Origin: Mycobacterium spongiae | GTDB taxonomy: Bacteria; Actinomycetota; Actinomycetes; Mycobacteriales; Mycobacteriaceae | DNA: 64,000 nt | Direction: 5' to 3' | Assembly (NCBI RefSeq): GCF_018278905.1 | Contig: NZ_CP046600.1 | Location: 1,426,001 to 1,490,000 of the forward strand | The notes under the pieces: model-generated | The model's database searches: none | What the model was told of the DNA's origin: nothing | The model's input: the letters and a program-made list of their open reading frames with translations, nothing else | Made by a program: the position numbers and the translations under genes | Shown: positions 18,153 through 26,465 of the stretch, piece by piece | Layout: every line of letters starts with the position of its first letter | Numbering within the stretch: position 1 is the first letter of the stretch

Positions 18153-20267
18153 ATGCTGATGGTCGCAGATCCGTGGACTGCCGGGCTGGACGACGAGCAG
18201 CGCGAAGCGGTGCTGGCTCCTCGCGGACCTGTTTGTGTGCTTGCGGGCGCCGGAACAGGCAAAACCCGCACCATTACGCACCGCATCGCCCAGCTCGTCG
18301 CGAGCGGTCATGTCGCCGCCGGGCAAATACTCGCGGTGACCTTCACCCAGCGTGCGGCGGGGGAGATGCGCACCAGGTTGCGGGCGCTCGACACCGCAGC
18401 GGGGGCCGGCTCTGGCGTCGGCGCCGTGCAGGCGCTGACCTTTCACGCCGCCGCGCACCGCCAACTGCGTTACTTCTGGCCGCGGGTGATCGCAGACACC
18501 GGGTGGCAGTTGCTAGACAGCAAGTTCGCGATCGTCGCCCGCGCGGCCGGCCGCGCCAGGCTCAATGCCAGTACGGACGACATCCGCGACCTCGCCGGCG
18601 AGATCGAGTGGGCCAAAGCATCGCTGATCGGCCCGGAGGAGTATGCGAACGCCGTCGCGGCGGCGCGGCGCGATATCCCGCTGGATGCTGCGCAGATCGC
18701 CGCCGCTTACACGGAGTATGAGGCCCTCAAAGTCCAGGCCGAAGGTGTCACCCTGCTCGACTTCGACGACCTACTGCTGCACACCGCGGCCGCGATTGAA
18801 AACGACGCCGGTGTGGCCGAGGAATTTCGGGACCGCTACCGCTGTTTCGTCGTTGACGAGTACCAAGACGTCACCCCTCTGCAGCAGCGAGTGCTTTCGG
18901 CCTGGCTGGGTGAGCGAGACGACGTTACTGTCGTCGGCGACGCCAATCAGACCATTTACTCGTTCACCGGGGCCTCGCCTCGCTTCCTGCTTGACTTCTC
19001 GCGGCGTTTCCCGGACGCCACGGTGGTGCGCCTCGAGCGTGACTACCGGTCCACGCCGCAGGTGGTCTCGCTCGCCAATCAAGTGATCGCGGGCGCCCGG
19101 GGCCGGGTTGCGGGCAGCAAGTTGCAGCTGTCCGGCCAGCGTGAAGCAGGTCCGGTCCCCTCCTTTAGCGAGTATCCCGATGAACCTGCCGAGGCCGCCG
19201 CCGTAGCGGAGTCGATCGCGCGGCTCATCGAATCTGGCACCCCAGCGTCCGAGATAGCCATCCTCTACCGGGTCAATGCGCAGTCCGAGGTCTACGAAGA
19301 GGCGTTGACCGAGGCGGGCATCGCCTATCAAGTCCGTGGTGGCGAGGGATTTTTCAATCGTCAGGAGATCAAGCAGGCGTTGCTCGCCTTACAGCGTGCC
19401 GCCGAACGGGTCGCTGTGGGTGGTATCGAGGGGTCGCTGTCGGATGTGGTTCGCGAGGTCCTGGAACCGCTCGGGCTGACGACCGAGCCTCCTGTCGGCA
19501 CCCGTGCCCGGGAGCGGTGGGAGGCCCTTACTGCGCTGGCTGAATTGGTCGACGACGAGGTCGCGCAGCGTCCGCAGCTGCAGTTTTCTGAGTTGTTGGC
19601 TGAGCTTCGGATGCGCGCCGACGCGCGGCACCCACCGGTGGTTCAAGGCGTCACGCTGGCTTCACTGCACGCGGCGAAGGGACTCGAGTGGGATGCAGTG
19701 TTCCTGGTAGGGCTGGTCGATGGCACCCTGCCTATCTCGCACGCCGTGGCGCACGGCCCGGAGAGCGAGCGTGTCGAAGAAGAGCGTCGCTTGCTCTATG
19801 TTGGGATCACGAGAGCCCGAGTGCATTTGGCACTCAGCTGGGCACTATCGCGTGCCGCGGGCGGGCGCCAGAGCCGCAAGCCGTCGCGGTTCCTCAACGG
19901 CATCGCGCCGCAGACACGGCAAGATCCAGCACCGACCAAATCGCGGCGCAACCGCGCAGCCGCGACCCGGTGCCGGATCTGCAACAACGAGCTGGCCACG
20001 CCTTCAGCCGTCATGCTGCGTCGTTGTGACACCTGTGCCGCCGACGTCGACGAAGAATTGTTGTTGCAACTCAAATCTTGGCGTCTCGCCACCGCCAAGG
20101 AGCAAAATGTGCCCGCATATGTCGTCTTCAGCGACAACACACTGATCGCGATCGCCGAGTTGCTGCCGGTCGACGACGCGGCGCTGATCGCCATCCCGGG
20201 CATCGGTGCACGCAAGCTCGAGCAGTACGGACCGGACGTCTTGGACTTGGTTCGCGGCCGTGCCTAA
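18153..20267 (+). CDS. uvrD2: UvrD2, SF1 ATP-dependent DNA helicase with HRDC domain
   Basis: A 704-residue helicase (Rv3198c type), essential in mycobacteria. Walker A is GAGTGKT (32-38), Walker B is DEYQDV, motif III/IV region is [10 protein letters not shown], and motif VI is [14 protein letters not shown]. It then carries the UvrD2-specific tetracysteine module (CRIC...CDTC) and a C-terminal HRDC domain ([12 protein letters not shown] to LDLVRGRA). Several starts are possible: TTG 18123 and ATG 18144, 18153 or 18159. ATG 18153 is chosen because it aligns with the H37Rv N-terminus. It lies upstream of and parallel to whiB7, but whiB7 has its own promoter. Confidence 0.94.
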   Translation: MLMVADPWTAGLDDEQREAVLAPRGPVCVLAGAGTGKTRTITHRIAQLVASGHVAAGQILAVTFTQRAAGEMRTRLRALDTAAGAGSGVGAVQALTFHAAAHRQLRYFWPRVIADTGWQLLDSKFAIVARAAGRARLNASTDDIRDLAGEIEWAKASLIGPEEYANAVAAARRDIPLDAAQIAAAYTEYEALKVQAEGVTLLDFDDLLLHTAAAIENDAGVAEEFRDRYRCFVVDEYQDVTPLQQRVLSAWLGERDDVTVVGDANQTIYSFTGASPRFLLDFSRRFPDATVVRLERDYRSTPQVVSLANQVIAGARGRVAGSKLQLSGQREAGPVPSFSEYPDEPAEAAAVAESIARLIESGTPASEIAILYRVNAQSEVYEEALTEAGIAYQVRGGEGFFNRQEIKQALLALQRAAERVAVGGIEGSLSDVVREVLEPLGLTTEPPVGTRARERWEALTALAELVDDEVAQRPQLQFSELLAELRMRADARHPPVVQGVTLASLHAAKGLEWDAVFLVGLVDGTLPISHAVAHGPESERVEEERRLLYVGITRARVHLALSWALSRAAGGRQSRKPSRFLNGIAPQTRQDPAPTKSRRNRAAATRCRICNNELATPSAVMLRRCDTCAADVDEELLLQLKSWRLATAKEQNVPAYVVFSDNTLIAIAELLPVDDAALIAIPGIGARKLEQYGPDVLDLVRGRA

Positions 20268-20299
20268 CCGACGCGCCGGCACAAGCAAATGCGCAGGTC

Positions 20300-20337
20300 A
20301 AAAATCGGTTGTGATTCGCCACGGCTCCGTTTACCCT
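20300..20337 (+). promoter_or_regulatory. whiB7 autoregulated promoter
   Basis: An A-rich tract AAAAAT (20300-20305) sits just upstream of a -35 hexamer TTGTGA (20309-20314). A 17-base spacer and a -10 TACCCT (20332-20337) follow. WhiB7 binds the minor groove of exactly such AT-rich tracts next to the -35 with its C-terminal AT-hook, so this is the expected self-activating promoter. The transcript start should be near 20344. Confidence 0.72.
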
Positions 20338-20396
20338 CGAAATCGCTGGCACGGAGGGCTGGCATTCGCGCGCGACATGAGAGGAGGGCGGCCACG

Positions 20397-20552
20397 ATGA
20401 TCACCACCAACGCGATCGGTGGGGGCGTGGCTGCCGCGATGCCGACCGCAGGAATCGCTCATAGCGCCCGCACCGCCGCACCCACGGCGGCGGGCAAGCA
20501 CCGCGTTGCCGCCGCGACCACCGAGTCCGTGAAGATCGGGACCCCGCCCTAG
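20397..20552 (+). CDS. whiB7 leader upstream ORF (51 codons)
   Basis: Small ORF starting ATG at 20397 with GAGGAGGG about 8 bases upstream, encoding an Ala/Thr-rich peptide that starts MITTNAIGGG and ends IGTPP. It sits in the long leader between the whiB7 promoter and gene and stops 28 bases before a terminator-like hairpin. The mycobacterial whiB7 leader is known to sense impaired translation through an upstream ORF. The peptide itself shows no recognisable domain and is probably regulatory through its translation. Confidence 0.6.
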   Translation: MITTNAIGGGVAAAMPTAGIAHSARTAAPTAAGKHRVAAATTESVKIGTPP

Positions 20553-20580
20553 GGCTCCCTAACCAGCCCGGTTTCACCGG

Positions 20581-20625
20581 ATGGCCACGGACCCGCAATC
20601 GCCAGGATCCGTGGCCATAGTTTTT
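20581..20625 (+). terminator. Intrinsic terminator / attenuator in the whiB7 leader
   Basis: Perfect 11-bp stem ATGGCCACGGA (20581-20591) with TCCGTGGCCAT (20608-20618), a 16-base loop, then AG and five T residues (20621-20625). It lies before the whiB7 start, so it can only act as a conditional terminator of the leader. Confidence 0.75.
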
Positions 20626-20701
20626 GGGGCAGCACTTCCCCACCTGGTCCGGATCGCTCCGAAGAACAGCCCCCAGGACCAGGAAGCAGGTTTATCAGGA
20701 C

Positions 20702-21007
20702 ATGTCGGCACCGACAGTCTCGAGACGGACCCCCAGCCAGCCCACCGGACAGACCCCTAAACAGACACTGCCGGCGGTGCCGTGTCGCGTCGGCGATCCC
20801 GACCTGTGGTTCGCTGATACCCCGGCCGATCTCGAGCGGGCCAAGACGCTCTGCGCGAGCTGCCCGGTGCGGCGTCAGTGCCTGGCCGCGGCGCTGGAAC
20901 GCGCCGAACCGTGGGGCGTGTGGGGCGGCGAGATCTTCGAACGCGGCTCGATTGTCAGTCGCAAGCGTCCGCGCGGGCGTCCGCGCAAAGACGTTGTTGC
21001 CGCCTGA
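20702..21007 (+). CDS. whiB7: WhiB7, redox-sensitive activator of intrinsic antibiotic resistance
   Basis: A 101-residue Wbl protein with the four cluster-ligating cysteines at about 28, 51, 54 and 60 (C...CASC...C), the GVWGG turn (72-76) and a C-terminal AT-hook RGRPRK (91-96). It binds the primary sigma factor and activates ribosome-protection and efflux genes when translation is inhibited (family knowledge). ATG 20702 aligns with the known N-terminus; an in-frame TTG at 20624 lies in the terminator T-run and is rejected. Regulation is by autoactivation plus leader attenuation (see the promoter, upstream ORF and hairpin). Confidence 0.96.
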   Translation: MSAPTVSRRTPSQPTGQTPKQTLPAVPCRVGDPDLWFADTPADLERAKTLCASCPVRRQCLAAALERAEPWGVWGGEIFERGSIVSRKRPRGRPRKDVVAA

Positions 21008-21031
21008 GCCGCTGGTGCACTCGCCGGGTAT

Positions 21032-22375
21032 TTACACGACAGCGTTATCGGGCTCGGCGAAGCCGGGAACCAGCTCTTCTGTGAGCGCTTTGACCGGCAC
21101 ATGAGCATCCAGTTGGCAGAGGATCGCACTTACCGACGCGATCACTCGCATCGGGATGGCGAGCTTGGCCGGCAGGTCCATTTGCCGTGCCGTCTTGATC
21201 TGCTCAACCGAGCGGTCCATCTGCCTCACGGTCATTTTCTGCAGCCACTTGCGCGTGTAGTGGAACACCTCGACCCGGATCGGCTCGACGTGCTGGCGCA
21301 ACATCTCGTCGATCTCACGCACGGATACCTGGTGGCCCGGCTGGATTAGCCCGGCTTTCTCCATCGTCGGCAGCAGCAGGTCGTAGTTGGTGTCCCGGGC
21401 CAAACGAATGGTCATACCGAGCTCGATCGGGTAGCCCCCGGGCAACGGCGCAACGGCGCCGAAATCGATGACGCCCATTCGTCCGTCGGGCAGCAGCATG
21501 AAGTTCCCGGGATGGGCGTCGCCGTGCAGCATCTCCAACCGGCGCGGAGCATCGAAGGTGAGTTCGAGTAGCAGCGTGCCCATCAGGTCGCGCTGCTCGA
21601 CGGTTCCATCGCGGATAATCTCGGCCATCGGCACGCCGTCGATCCACTCCTGGATCACCACCTTTGGTGCGCTCGCCACGATGTGGGGCACCGCGAAGCG
21701 TGGGTGGCCGGCGTAGGCCTTGGCGAATGCGCGCTGGTTGTCGGCCTCGAGCCGGTAGTCGAGTTCCATCTCGGTGCGTTCAACCAGCTCATCGACGACG
21801 CCCTGGACGTCGGCGCCGGGGGAGAGCTGTTTGAGCACCCCAACCAATCGCTGCATGGTCTTGAGGTCGGCCCGTAAGGCCTCGTCGGCACCCGGGTATT
21901 GGATCTTGACCGCCACTTCGCGGCCGTCGGACCAGAGCGCTTTATGCACCTGGCCAATGCTGGCCGACGCCACGGGGGTGTCGTCGAAAGAACGGAACCG
22001 TTCTCGCCACTTGGTGCCCAGCTGTCCGTCGAGTACCCGATGTACTTTGGCGGCAGGCAGCGGTGGCGCGTCCTTTTGCAGCTTGGTCAGCGCTTCTCGG
22101 TAGGGCTCGCCGAACTGCTCGGGAATGGCGGCCTCCATGACAGACAGCGCTTGGCCAACCTTCATCGCCCCGCCCTTGAGCTCGCCCAGGACGGCAAAAA
22201 GCTGATTGGCTGCCTTCTCCATCAGCTCGGTGGTGACTTCGTCCTTCGACTTGCCGGTCAGTCGTTTCCCGAAGCCGAGGGCCGCCCGGCCAGCCATGCC
22301 GACGGGCAGGCTGGCCAGCTTGGCGTTGCGCGCTGCGCGGCCACGTTTGATCTCTGACACACACCCATCATCCAT
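21032..22375 (-). CDS. ABC1/UbiB-family atypical kinase, Rv3197-like
   Basis: A 447-residue ABC1/ADCK-family protein. Visible features are the KxGQ motif (KVGQALS), the Ala-rich nucleotide loop (PVASASIGQVHKA), VAVKIQYPGA with the ATP-binding Lys, the catalytic HGDAHPGN and the metal-binding DFG in VIDFGAV. In M. tuberculosis this gene belongs to the WhiB7 regulon and has been linked to macrolide tolerance (family knowledge). ATG 22375 is chosen because it gives the 447-residue length of the H37Rv protein; GTG 22360 is an alternative. It converges on whiB7. An A/T tract lies upstream (see the separate entry). Confidence 0.9.
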   Translation of the reverse strand: MDDGCVSEIKRGRAARNAKLASLPVGMAGRAALGFGKRLTGKSKDEVTTELMEKAANQLFAVLGELKGGAMKVGQALSVMEAAIPEQFGEPYREALTKLQKDAPPLPAAKVHRVLDGQLGTKWRERFRSFDDTPVASASIGQVHKALWSDGREVAVKIQYPGADEALRADLKTMQRLVGVLKQLSPGADVQGVVDELVERTEMELDYRLEADNQRAFAKAYAGHPRFAVPHIVASAPKVVIQEWIDGVPMAEIIRDGTVEQRDLMGTLLLELTFDAPRRLEMLHGDAHPGNFMLLPDGRMGVIDFGAVAPLPGGYPIELGMTIRLARDTNYDLLLPTMEKAGLIQPGHQVSVREIDEMLRQHVEPIRVEVFHYTRKWLQKMTVRQMDRSVEQIKTARQMDLPAKLAIPMRVIASVSAILCQLDAHVPVKALTEELVPGFAEPDNAVV

Positions 22376-22414
22376 CACGGCCAGCCGGTCGGGGTGTCGA
22401 TCGCGCAACAACTG

Positions 22415-22432
22415 TCCCAACGGTAAAAAATT
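22415..22432 (-). promoter_or_regulatory. Possible WhiB7-responsive promoter of the ABC1 kinase gene
   Basis: On the minus strand an A/T tract AATTTTTTA (22424-22432) is followed by TTGGGA (22415-22420) as a -35 candidate. This resembles the whiB7 promoter layout. No good -10 hexamer is seen at the expected distance (the site reads ACACCC), so the call is tentative. Confidence 0.35.
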
Positions 22433-22490
22433 CCGCCGTGCCGGGAGCCGCTAGACCAGGTATGAGCAGCACAAACACCAAGTAATTAGG

Positions 22491-22525
22491 TTGTCGAAGG
22501 GTTGTCGAAGGGGGGTGTCGAAGGG
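22491..22525. repeat. Three short direct repeats TGTCGAAGG
   Basis: TGTCGAAGG occurs at 22492, 22503 and 22516 in the divergent spacer between the ABC1 kinase gene and the small ORF at 22673. The 11- and 13-base spacing suggests regularly arranged protein sites or simple slippage. Confidence 0.5.
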
Positions 22526-22672
22526 CTGTTGAGCCGCGATCGCCGGGACCGCAGCCGGCACCTGGTATGTGTCGATGGCCACACCATCGAGGTTCGCTGT
22601 CGCCTATGTAGGCTGAGACCGCACACGTGTGACTCATCGAACCGACGTCCGGAAAGTGAACCGCGACAAGCC

Positions 22673-22846
22673 ATGTCAGCAAAACAAGCGCAGCACGACG
22701 TTGCCGATGCCCTGTTCAGGGCCATCATTGAAACGCTGGAGAAGCACCGCAAAGAACGCACCCTGACCGAGGGGGTGCTTGAAGACCTGGCCAGAGCCTA
22801 TGCATCAATCTCCACGAACGTCCCGGAGCAGGGACGACTGGGCTAG
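22673..22846 (+). CDS. Small conserved hypothetical protein (Rv3196A position)
   Basis: A 57-residue ORF starting MSAKQAQHDV, with a strongly amphipathic helical composition (ADALFRAIIETLEKH, then LEDLARAYASI) and a polar tail. Its position matches the small gene annotated near Rv3196A in H37Rv, though I cannot confirm sequence identity. The ATG at 22673 is chosen because the upstream in-frame extension from 22502 reads through repeats and lacks protein character. A weak GGAAAG lies about 16 bases upstream. No domain is recognised. Confidence 0.6.
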   Translation: MSAKQAQHDVADALFRAIIETLEKHRKERTLTEGVLEDLARAYASISTNVPEQGRLG

Positions 22847-22880
22847 CACGCCTGCCGCAGGATTCTGGTGACAGGCGCCG

Positions 22881-23750
22881 TCAGCACGAGCACAACGGAT
22901 GTCGGGTCCAGTGACGTGCCACGATGGATCCGGCATTGAGATCGAACTCCAACGTGGCATCGAGTGCCGACGGCGGGTCGGTCGCACCGTGGCACCCACG
23001 CACCGCGGCGATCACCCGGTTTACTTGGCTGAGCGCGAGCGCGGCGGTTGCCAGCAAGGTGGCCCGATCGGCTATTCCGACGGTGTCCCGCAATTGGGCA
23101 GCGATGGCCGGCCAGGCGGCGTCGCGGTCCCTGCGATGCAGGTCCGCGCAGTCCAGACAGCTGGTCACGCCGGGGATCACCAACGGCCCGACGAGGCCGG
23201 TGCCATCGCGAACTCGAACCAGAAGGTGCGGGACACCTTCGCTGCGCAGCGCGCGCACCATGCGCGGATCGGCCACTAGGTAGTCCGACAGCACCACCAG
23301 ATCTACGGCTGCAGGAGTCACGGCCGCGTGCGGTTGGCTGCTGTGTCCAACCCGAGCCCCGGAGCACCGCAGCGCCTGCAGCAGCAAGTCGGACAGTGGC
23401 CCGCGACCATGGACGCGAATCGATGCCGCGCGGCCGTGGGCGGCCCGGTCGCCAGGGTCGTCGTGCGTGGTCGCTACGCCGGCGCGAACCAGCTGCGCGA
23501 CGAGGTTCGCCAGGTCATTGCCGTCGACCAGCCCATGGTTGACGGCTTGGCGGCGCAGCTCGGCCATCGATGTCGGGGACCTCATGGATTCCAACAGCGC
23601 GGCCAGATCCGCCGCGGTGAGGTCCGACGGCGGTCTGACCAACACCGCTCGTCGCGGATCCCAGCCCACCTGCACGGCGCCGTCTGGTCGCAACAGCACC
23701 GGCATCGCTGGATCCAGCGAATATGAGGAGGACGGCACTGCCCTGGGCAT
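22881..23750 (-). CDS. Cyclodehydratase/ThiF-like protein (TOMM leader-binding family), Rv3196-like
   Basis: About 289 residues. The N-terminal half has a winged-helix-like leader-binding appearance, and the second half resembles the E1-like fold of proteins annotated as TOMM precursor leader-peptide binding or bacteriocin cyclodehydratase. A CLDC motif in SCLDCADLHRRDRD and a terminal CSC could form a zinc site. In actinobacteria this gene is conserved next to the DUF2342 and ABC1 genes without an obvious peptide precursor, so a true RiPP role is unproven. ATG 23750 is used; TTG 23756 is an alternative. It ends 34 bases from the converging small ORF and is followed upstream by the DUF2342 gene. 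Confidence 0.75.
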   Translation of the reverse strand: MPRAVPSSSYSLDPAMPVLLRPDGAVQVGWDPRRAVLVRPPSDLTAADLAALLESMRSPTSMAELRRQAVNHGLVDGNDLANLVAQLVRAGVATTHDDPGDRAAHGRAASIRVHGRGPLSDLLLQALRCSGARVGHSSQPHAAVTPAAVDLVVLSDYLVADPRMVRALRSEGVPHLLVRVRDGTGLVGPLVIPGVTSCLDCADLHRRDRDAAWPAIAAQLRDTVGIADRATLLATAALALSQVNRVIAAVRGCHGATDPPSALDATLEFDLNAGSIVARHWTRHPLCSC

Positions 23751-23788
23751 GACCAAAGACTGTGCCAGGCCGCGACCGGACGCTCCGA

Positions 23789-25186
23789 TCAGTTATCCAC
23801 AGAACCGCCACTGCGACCGGTCTCGCCGCTATCGGAGTCGCTACCGTCGATGTCGCGGTTCCGCCCGAGTTCGGCGATTGCCTCGTCGATACCGCTGGTG
23901 TCGCCACCGATGATGCGGTCGATGAACGCCGCTGGGTCATCGAGATCCTCAGCCGCAGGCAACAGGTCTGGATGCTGCCAAATCGCGTCGCGAGCGTCCA
24001 TGCCGGCGGCTTGAGTAAGCCGTTCCCACAGCGTTGCGGCCTCTCGCAGCTTGCGCGGCCGTAGTTCCAGACCGACCAAAGTTGCAAATGTTTGTTCGGC
24101 TGGGCCGCCACTGGCGCGGCGCCGGCGCAGCGTTTCGCTGAGCGCGGCTTCACCCGGAATCCGCTCGCCCAGTGCTGCGGTGACCACGGTCTGTACCCAC
24201 CCCTCGATCAAGGCAAGCAGTGTCTCGAGGCGCTCCAGCGCCTGGGTCTGGCTGGGCGTGGCCTTCGGCTCGAACACTCCTTGGCTCAGCAGCTGTTCCA
24301 TGGCCGCCGGATCGGCCAGCGTCGCGGGATTGAATTCGCGGGCGAGTTCCTCGATTCCCGTCATGTCGATCTTCATCCCCATGGCGTAGGCCTCGACGGC
24401 TCCTAGCAGTTGGCTCGCCAGCCAGGGGACGTGGCTGAACAGCCGATGATGCGCGGCCTCACGGGCGGCCAGGAACGTCAAGATCTCGCTGCGCGGCTCC
24501 TCCAGACCCGCGGCGAAATTTTCAACGGCATCCGGCAGTATCGCCGCCACACCAGGGGGGCCTAGCGGCAGACCGATGTCGGTCGATGTCAACACCTCGC
24601 GCGATAAGTGACCCAGCGCCTGCCCTAGCTGCGAACCGAACGCTAGGCCGCCCATCTGCGACATCATCGACAGCAGGGGGCCAGCCATCGTCTTGGCTTC
24701 CTCCGGCAGCGACGAGACCCACACTGAAGAAATCTGCTGGGCCATGGGGTCGCACAGCCGCTTCCATGTCTCCAGGGTGTTGTCGACCCAGTCGGTGGGG
24801 CTCCAGCCGACCGCGTTTGTGGTGCCGGCGGGCAACGCGGTGGTCCCGTTGAGCCACGTGTCGGCCAGGTGAACCGCGTCGCCGATGGCCGACTTCGTCG
24901 TGTCCGCGATGGGAGCGGTGGCACCGATCGAGCTGGACGCGACCTGTCGGGCCAACGCGTAGTTGACCGGACCGGAGTCTTTTCCGGCTGCCATCGCAGT
25001 GCCGAAGCCGCCGAACATCTCGCCCAGGCGGGTGAAGAGTTGTCCCAGGTCGGCCATATCGAAGTCGCCGCTGATCCCGAATGAGCCCAACGGATTGGCG
25101 CCCGAGCCGGAGCCGGAATCGTCGTCGCGGCGTTTGTCGCGCTCGGGGTCGTCTCCGGAAGAGAAGCCGAAGGGCAGGTCAGCCAT
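23789..25186 (-). CDS. DUF2342 / zinc-dependent metalloprotease-like protein, Rv3195-like
   Basis: About 465 residues of a protein family conserved in actinobacteria and often annotated as a putative zinc-dependent metalloprotease or F420-associated protein. The N-terminus is Asp/Gly/Ser-rich and probably disordered. The central segment REAAHHRLF, near TFLAAREAAHH, looks like a modified HExxH zinc site, with Glu-containing helices after it. No signal peptide or membrane segment. ATG 25186 is chosen over an upstream frame at 25204 because TTAGGGGT lies just before it. It is divergent from the PDZ-Lon protease gene. Confidence 0.8.
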   Translation of the reverse strand: MADLPFGFSSGDDPERDKRRDDDSGSGSGANPLGSFGISGDFDMADLGQLFTRLGEMFGGFGTAMAAGKDSGPVNYALARQVASSSIGATAPIADTTKSAIGDAVHLADTWLNGTTALPAGTTNAVGWSPTDWVDNTLETWKRLCDPMAQQISSVWVSSLPEEAKTMAGPLLSMMSQMGGLAFGSQLGQALGHLSREVLTSTDIGLPLGPPGVAAILPDAVENFAAGLEEPRSEILTFLAAREAAHHRLFSHVPWLASQLLGAVEAYAMGMKIDMTGIEELAREFNPATLADPAAMEQLLSQGVFEPKATPSQTQALERLETLLALIEGWVQTVVTAALGERIPGEAALSETLRRRRASGGPAEQTFATLVGLELRPRKLREAATLWERLTQAAGMDARDAIWQHPDLLPAAEDLDDPAAFIDRIIGGDTSGIDEAIAELGRNRDIDGSDSDSGETGRSGGSVDN

Positions 25187-25281
25187 ACCCCTAACCGTAC
25201 CCACCCTGGGAATAGAAAGTGCGATTCGCGATCACGCTTGCAGCTAAACGAGCCTTGACGGGTCCGTCTATTCTATGCGGC

Positions 25282-26304
25282 GTGAACAGGCGGATTTTGA
25301 CTTTGATGGTCGCGCTGGTGCCGATCGTGACGTTTGGTGTGCTGCTCGCGGTGGTGACGGTGCCGTTTGTGTCACTGGGGCCAGGTCCCACTTTCAATAC
25401 GCTCGGCGAGGTCGACGGCAAACAAGTGGTTCAGATCGAAGGAACCCAGACCTACCCCACTTCGGGGCACCTCAACATGACGACGGTGTCCCAGCGGGAC
25501 GACCTGACCTTGGGCCAAGCATTGACACTGTGGCTCTCTGGTCAAGAACAGCTGGTACCGCGCGACCTCGTCTACCCACCTGGCAAGTCGCGGGAGCAGA
25601 TCGACAAGGAGAACAGCGCCGACTTCGCGCAGTCCGAGGACAGTGCCGAGTACGCCGCTTTGGGGTACCTGAAGTATCCGTCGGCAGTAACCGTGGCAAA
25701 GGTCAACGATCCAGGTCCCTCGGTGGGCAAGCTGAAGTCCGGTGATGCCATCGACGCCGTTGATGGCACCCCGGTGGCCAACATCGAGGAATTCACCACG
25801 ATGTTGCGTAACACCACGCCCGGTCAGGTCGTGACGATCGACTACCGCCGGAAGAACGAGCCCGCCGGCGTCGCGCAAATCACACTCGGCGAAAACGAAG
25901 ATCGTGACCACGGCTTCATGGGTGTCGCGGTCCTGGACGCGCCGTGGGCGCCGTTTGTCGTTGATTTTCACCTCGCCAACATTGGCGGGCCGTCGGCCGG
26001 GCTGATGTTCAGCCTGGCGGTGGTCGACAAACTCACCACCGGCGATCTGGTCGGCTCTACCTTCGTCGCAGGCACCGGCACAATCTCGCTGGACGGCAAG
26101 GTCGGACCGATCGGCGGCATTACTCACAAGATGTCTGCCGCCCACGAGGCCGGTGCGACCGTCTTCTTGGTGCCGGCGAAGAACTGCTTCGAGGCGTCCG
26201 CTGACAACCCACCTGGCCTGCGCCTGGTGAAAGTCGAAACTCTAGGCCAAGCGGTGGACGCGTTGCACGCGATGACGGCGGGAGCGCCGACGCCGAGTTG
26301 CTAG
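25282..26304 (+). CDS. Membrane-anchored PDZ-Lon (S16) protease, Rv3194c/YlbL-like
   Basis: A 340-residue protein with one N-terminal membrane segment (about 5-28), a PDZ domain (about 130-200, with LKSGDAIDAVDGTPV) and a C-terminal Lon-type proteolytic domain. The catalytic dyad is visible as Ser238 in GGPSAGLMF and Lys283 in GITHKMSA. It lacks the AAA ATPase of Lon, so it is a proteolytic domain anchored to the outer face of the membrane, as in Bacillus YlbL. GTG 25282 gives the H37Rv length. Substrates are unknown. It is followed by the UPF0182 gene in the same direction. Confidence 0.9.
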   Translation: MNRRILTLMVALVPIVTFGVLLAVVTVPFVSLGPGPTFNTLGEVDGKQVVQIEGTQTYPTSGHLNMTTVSQRDDLTLGQALTLWLSGQEQLVPRDLVYPPGKSREQIDKENSADFAQSEDSAEYAALGYLKYPSAVTVAKVNDPGPSVGKLKSGDAIDAVDGTPVANIEEFTTMLRNTTPGQVVTIDYRRKNEPAGVAQITLGENEDRDHGFMGVAVLDAPWAPFVVDFHLANIGGPSAGLMFSLAVVDKLTTGDLVGSTFVAGTGTISLDGKVGPIGGITHKMSAAHEAGATVFLVPAKNCFEASADNPPGLRLVKVETLGQAVDALHAMTAGAPTPSC

Positions 26305-26361
26305 CCATCCGGCGACGATGCACACCACAACCTGCGCGCGGCGATGCGTACAGTTGTGACC

Positions 26362-26381
26362 GTCTAGAGAAATCCCTAGAC
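26362..26381. promoter_or_regulatory. Short dyad GTCTAG-N8-CTAGAC before the UPF0182 gene
   Basis: Perfect 6-base arms in the 160-base spacer between the protease and UPF0182 genes. It contains two copies of the otherwise scarce CTAG tetranucleotide. It may be an operator; nothing ties it to a regulator. Confidence 0.35.
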
Positions 26382-26465
26382 ATGGGCAGCGACCGGCCCG
26401 GAGACGCCCGGGAGAAGGTCGCCAGTCCGATGAGCGTCAGCCAAGACGAGCAGGGAGCGTAGCTA

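Noticed and set aside
20624..20701. whiB7 start at TTG 20624
   Set aside because: It lies in the terminator T-run; ATG 20702 aligns with the known WhiB7.
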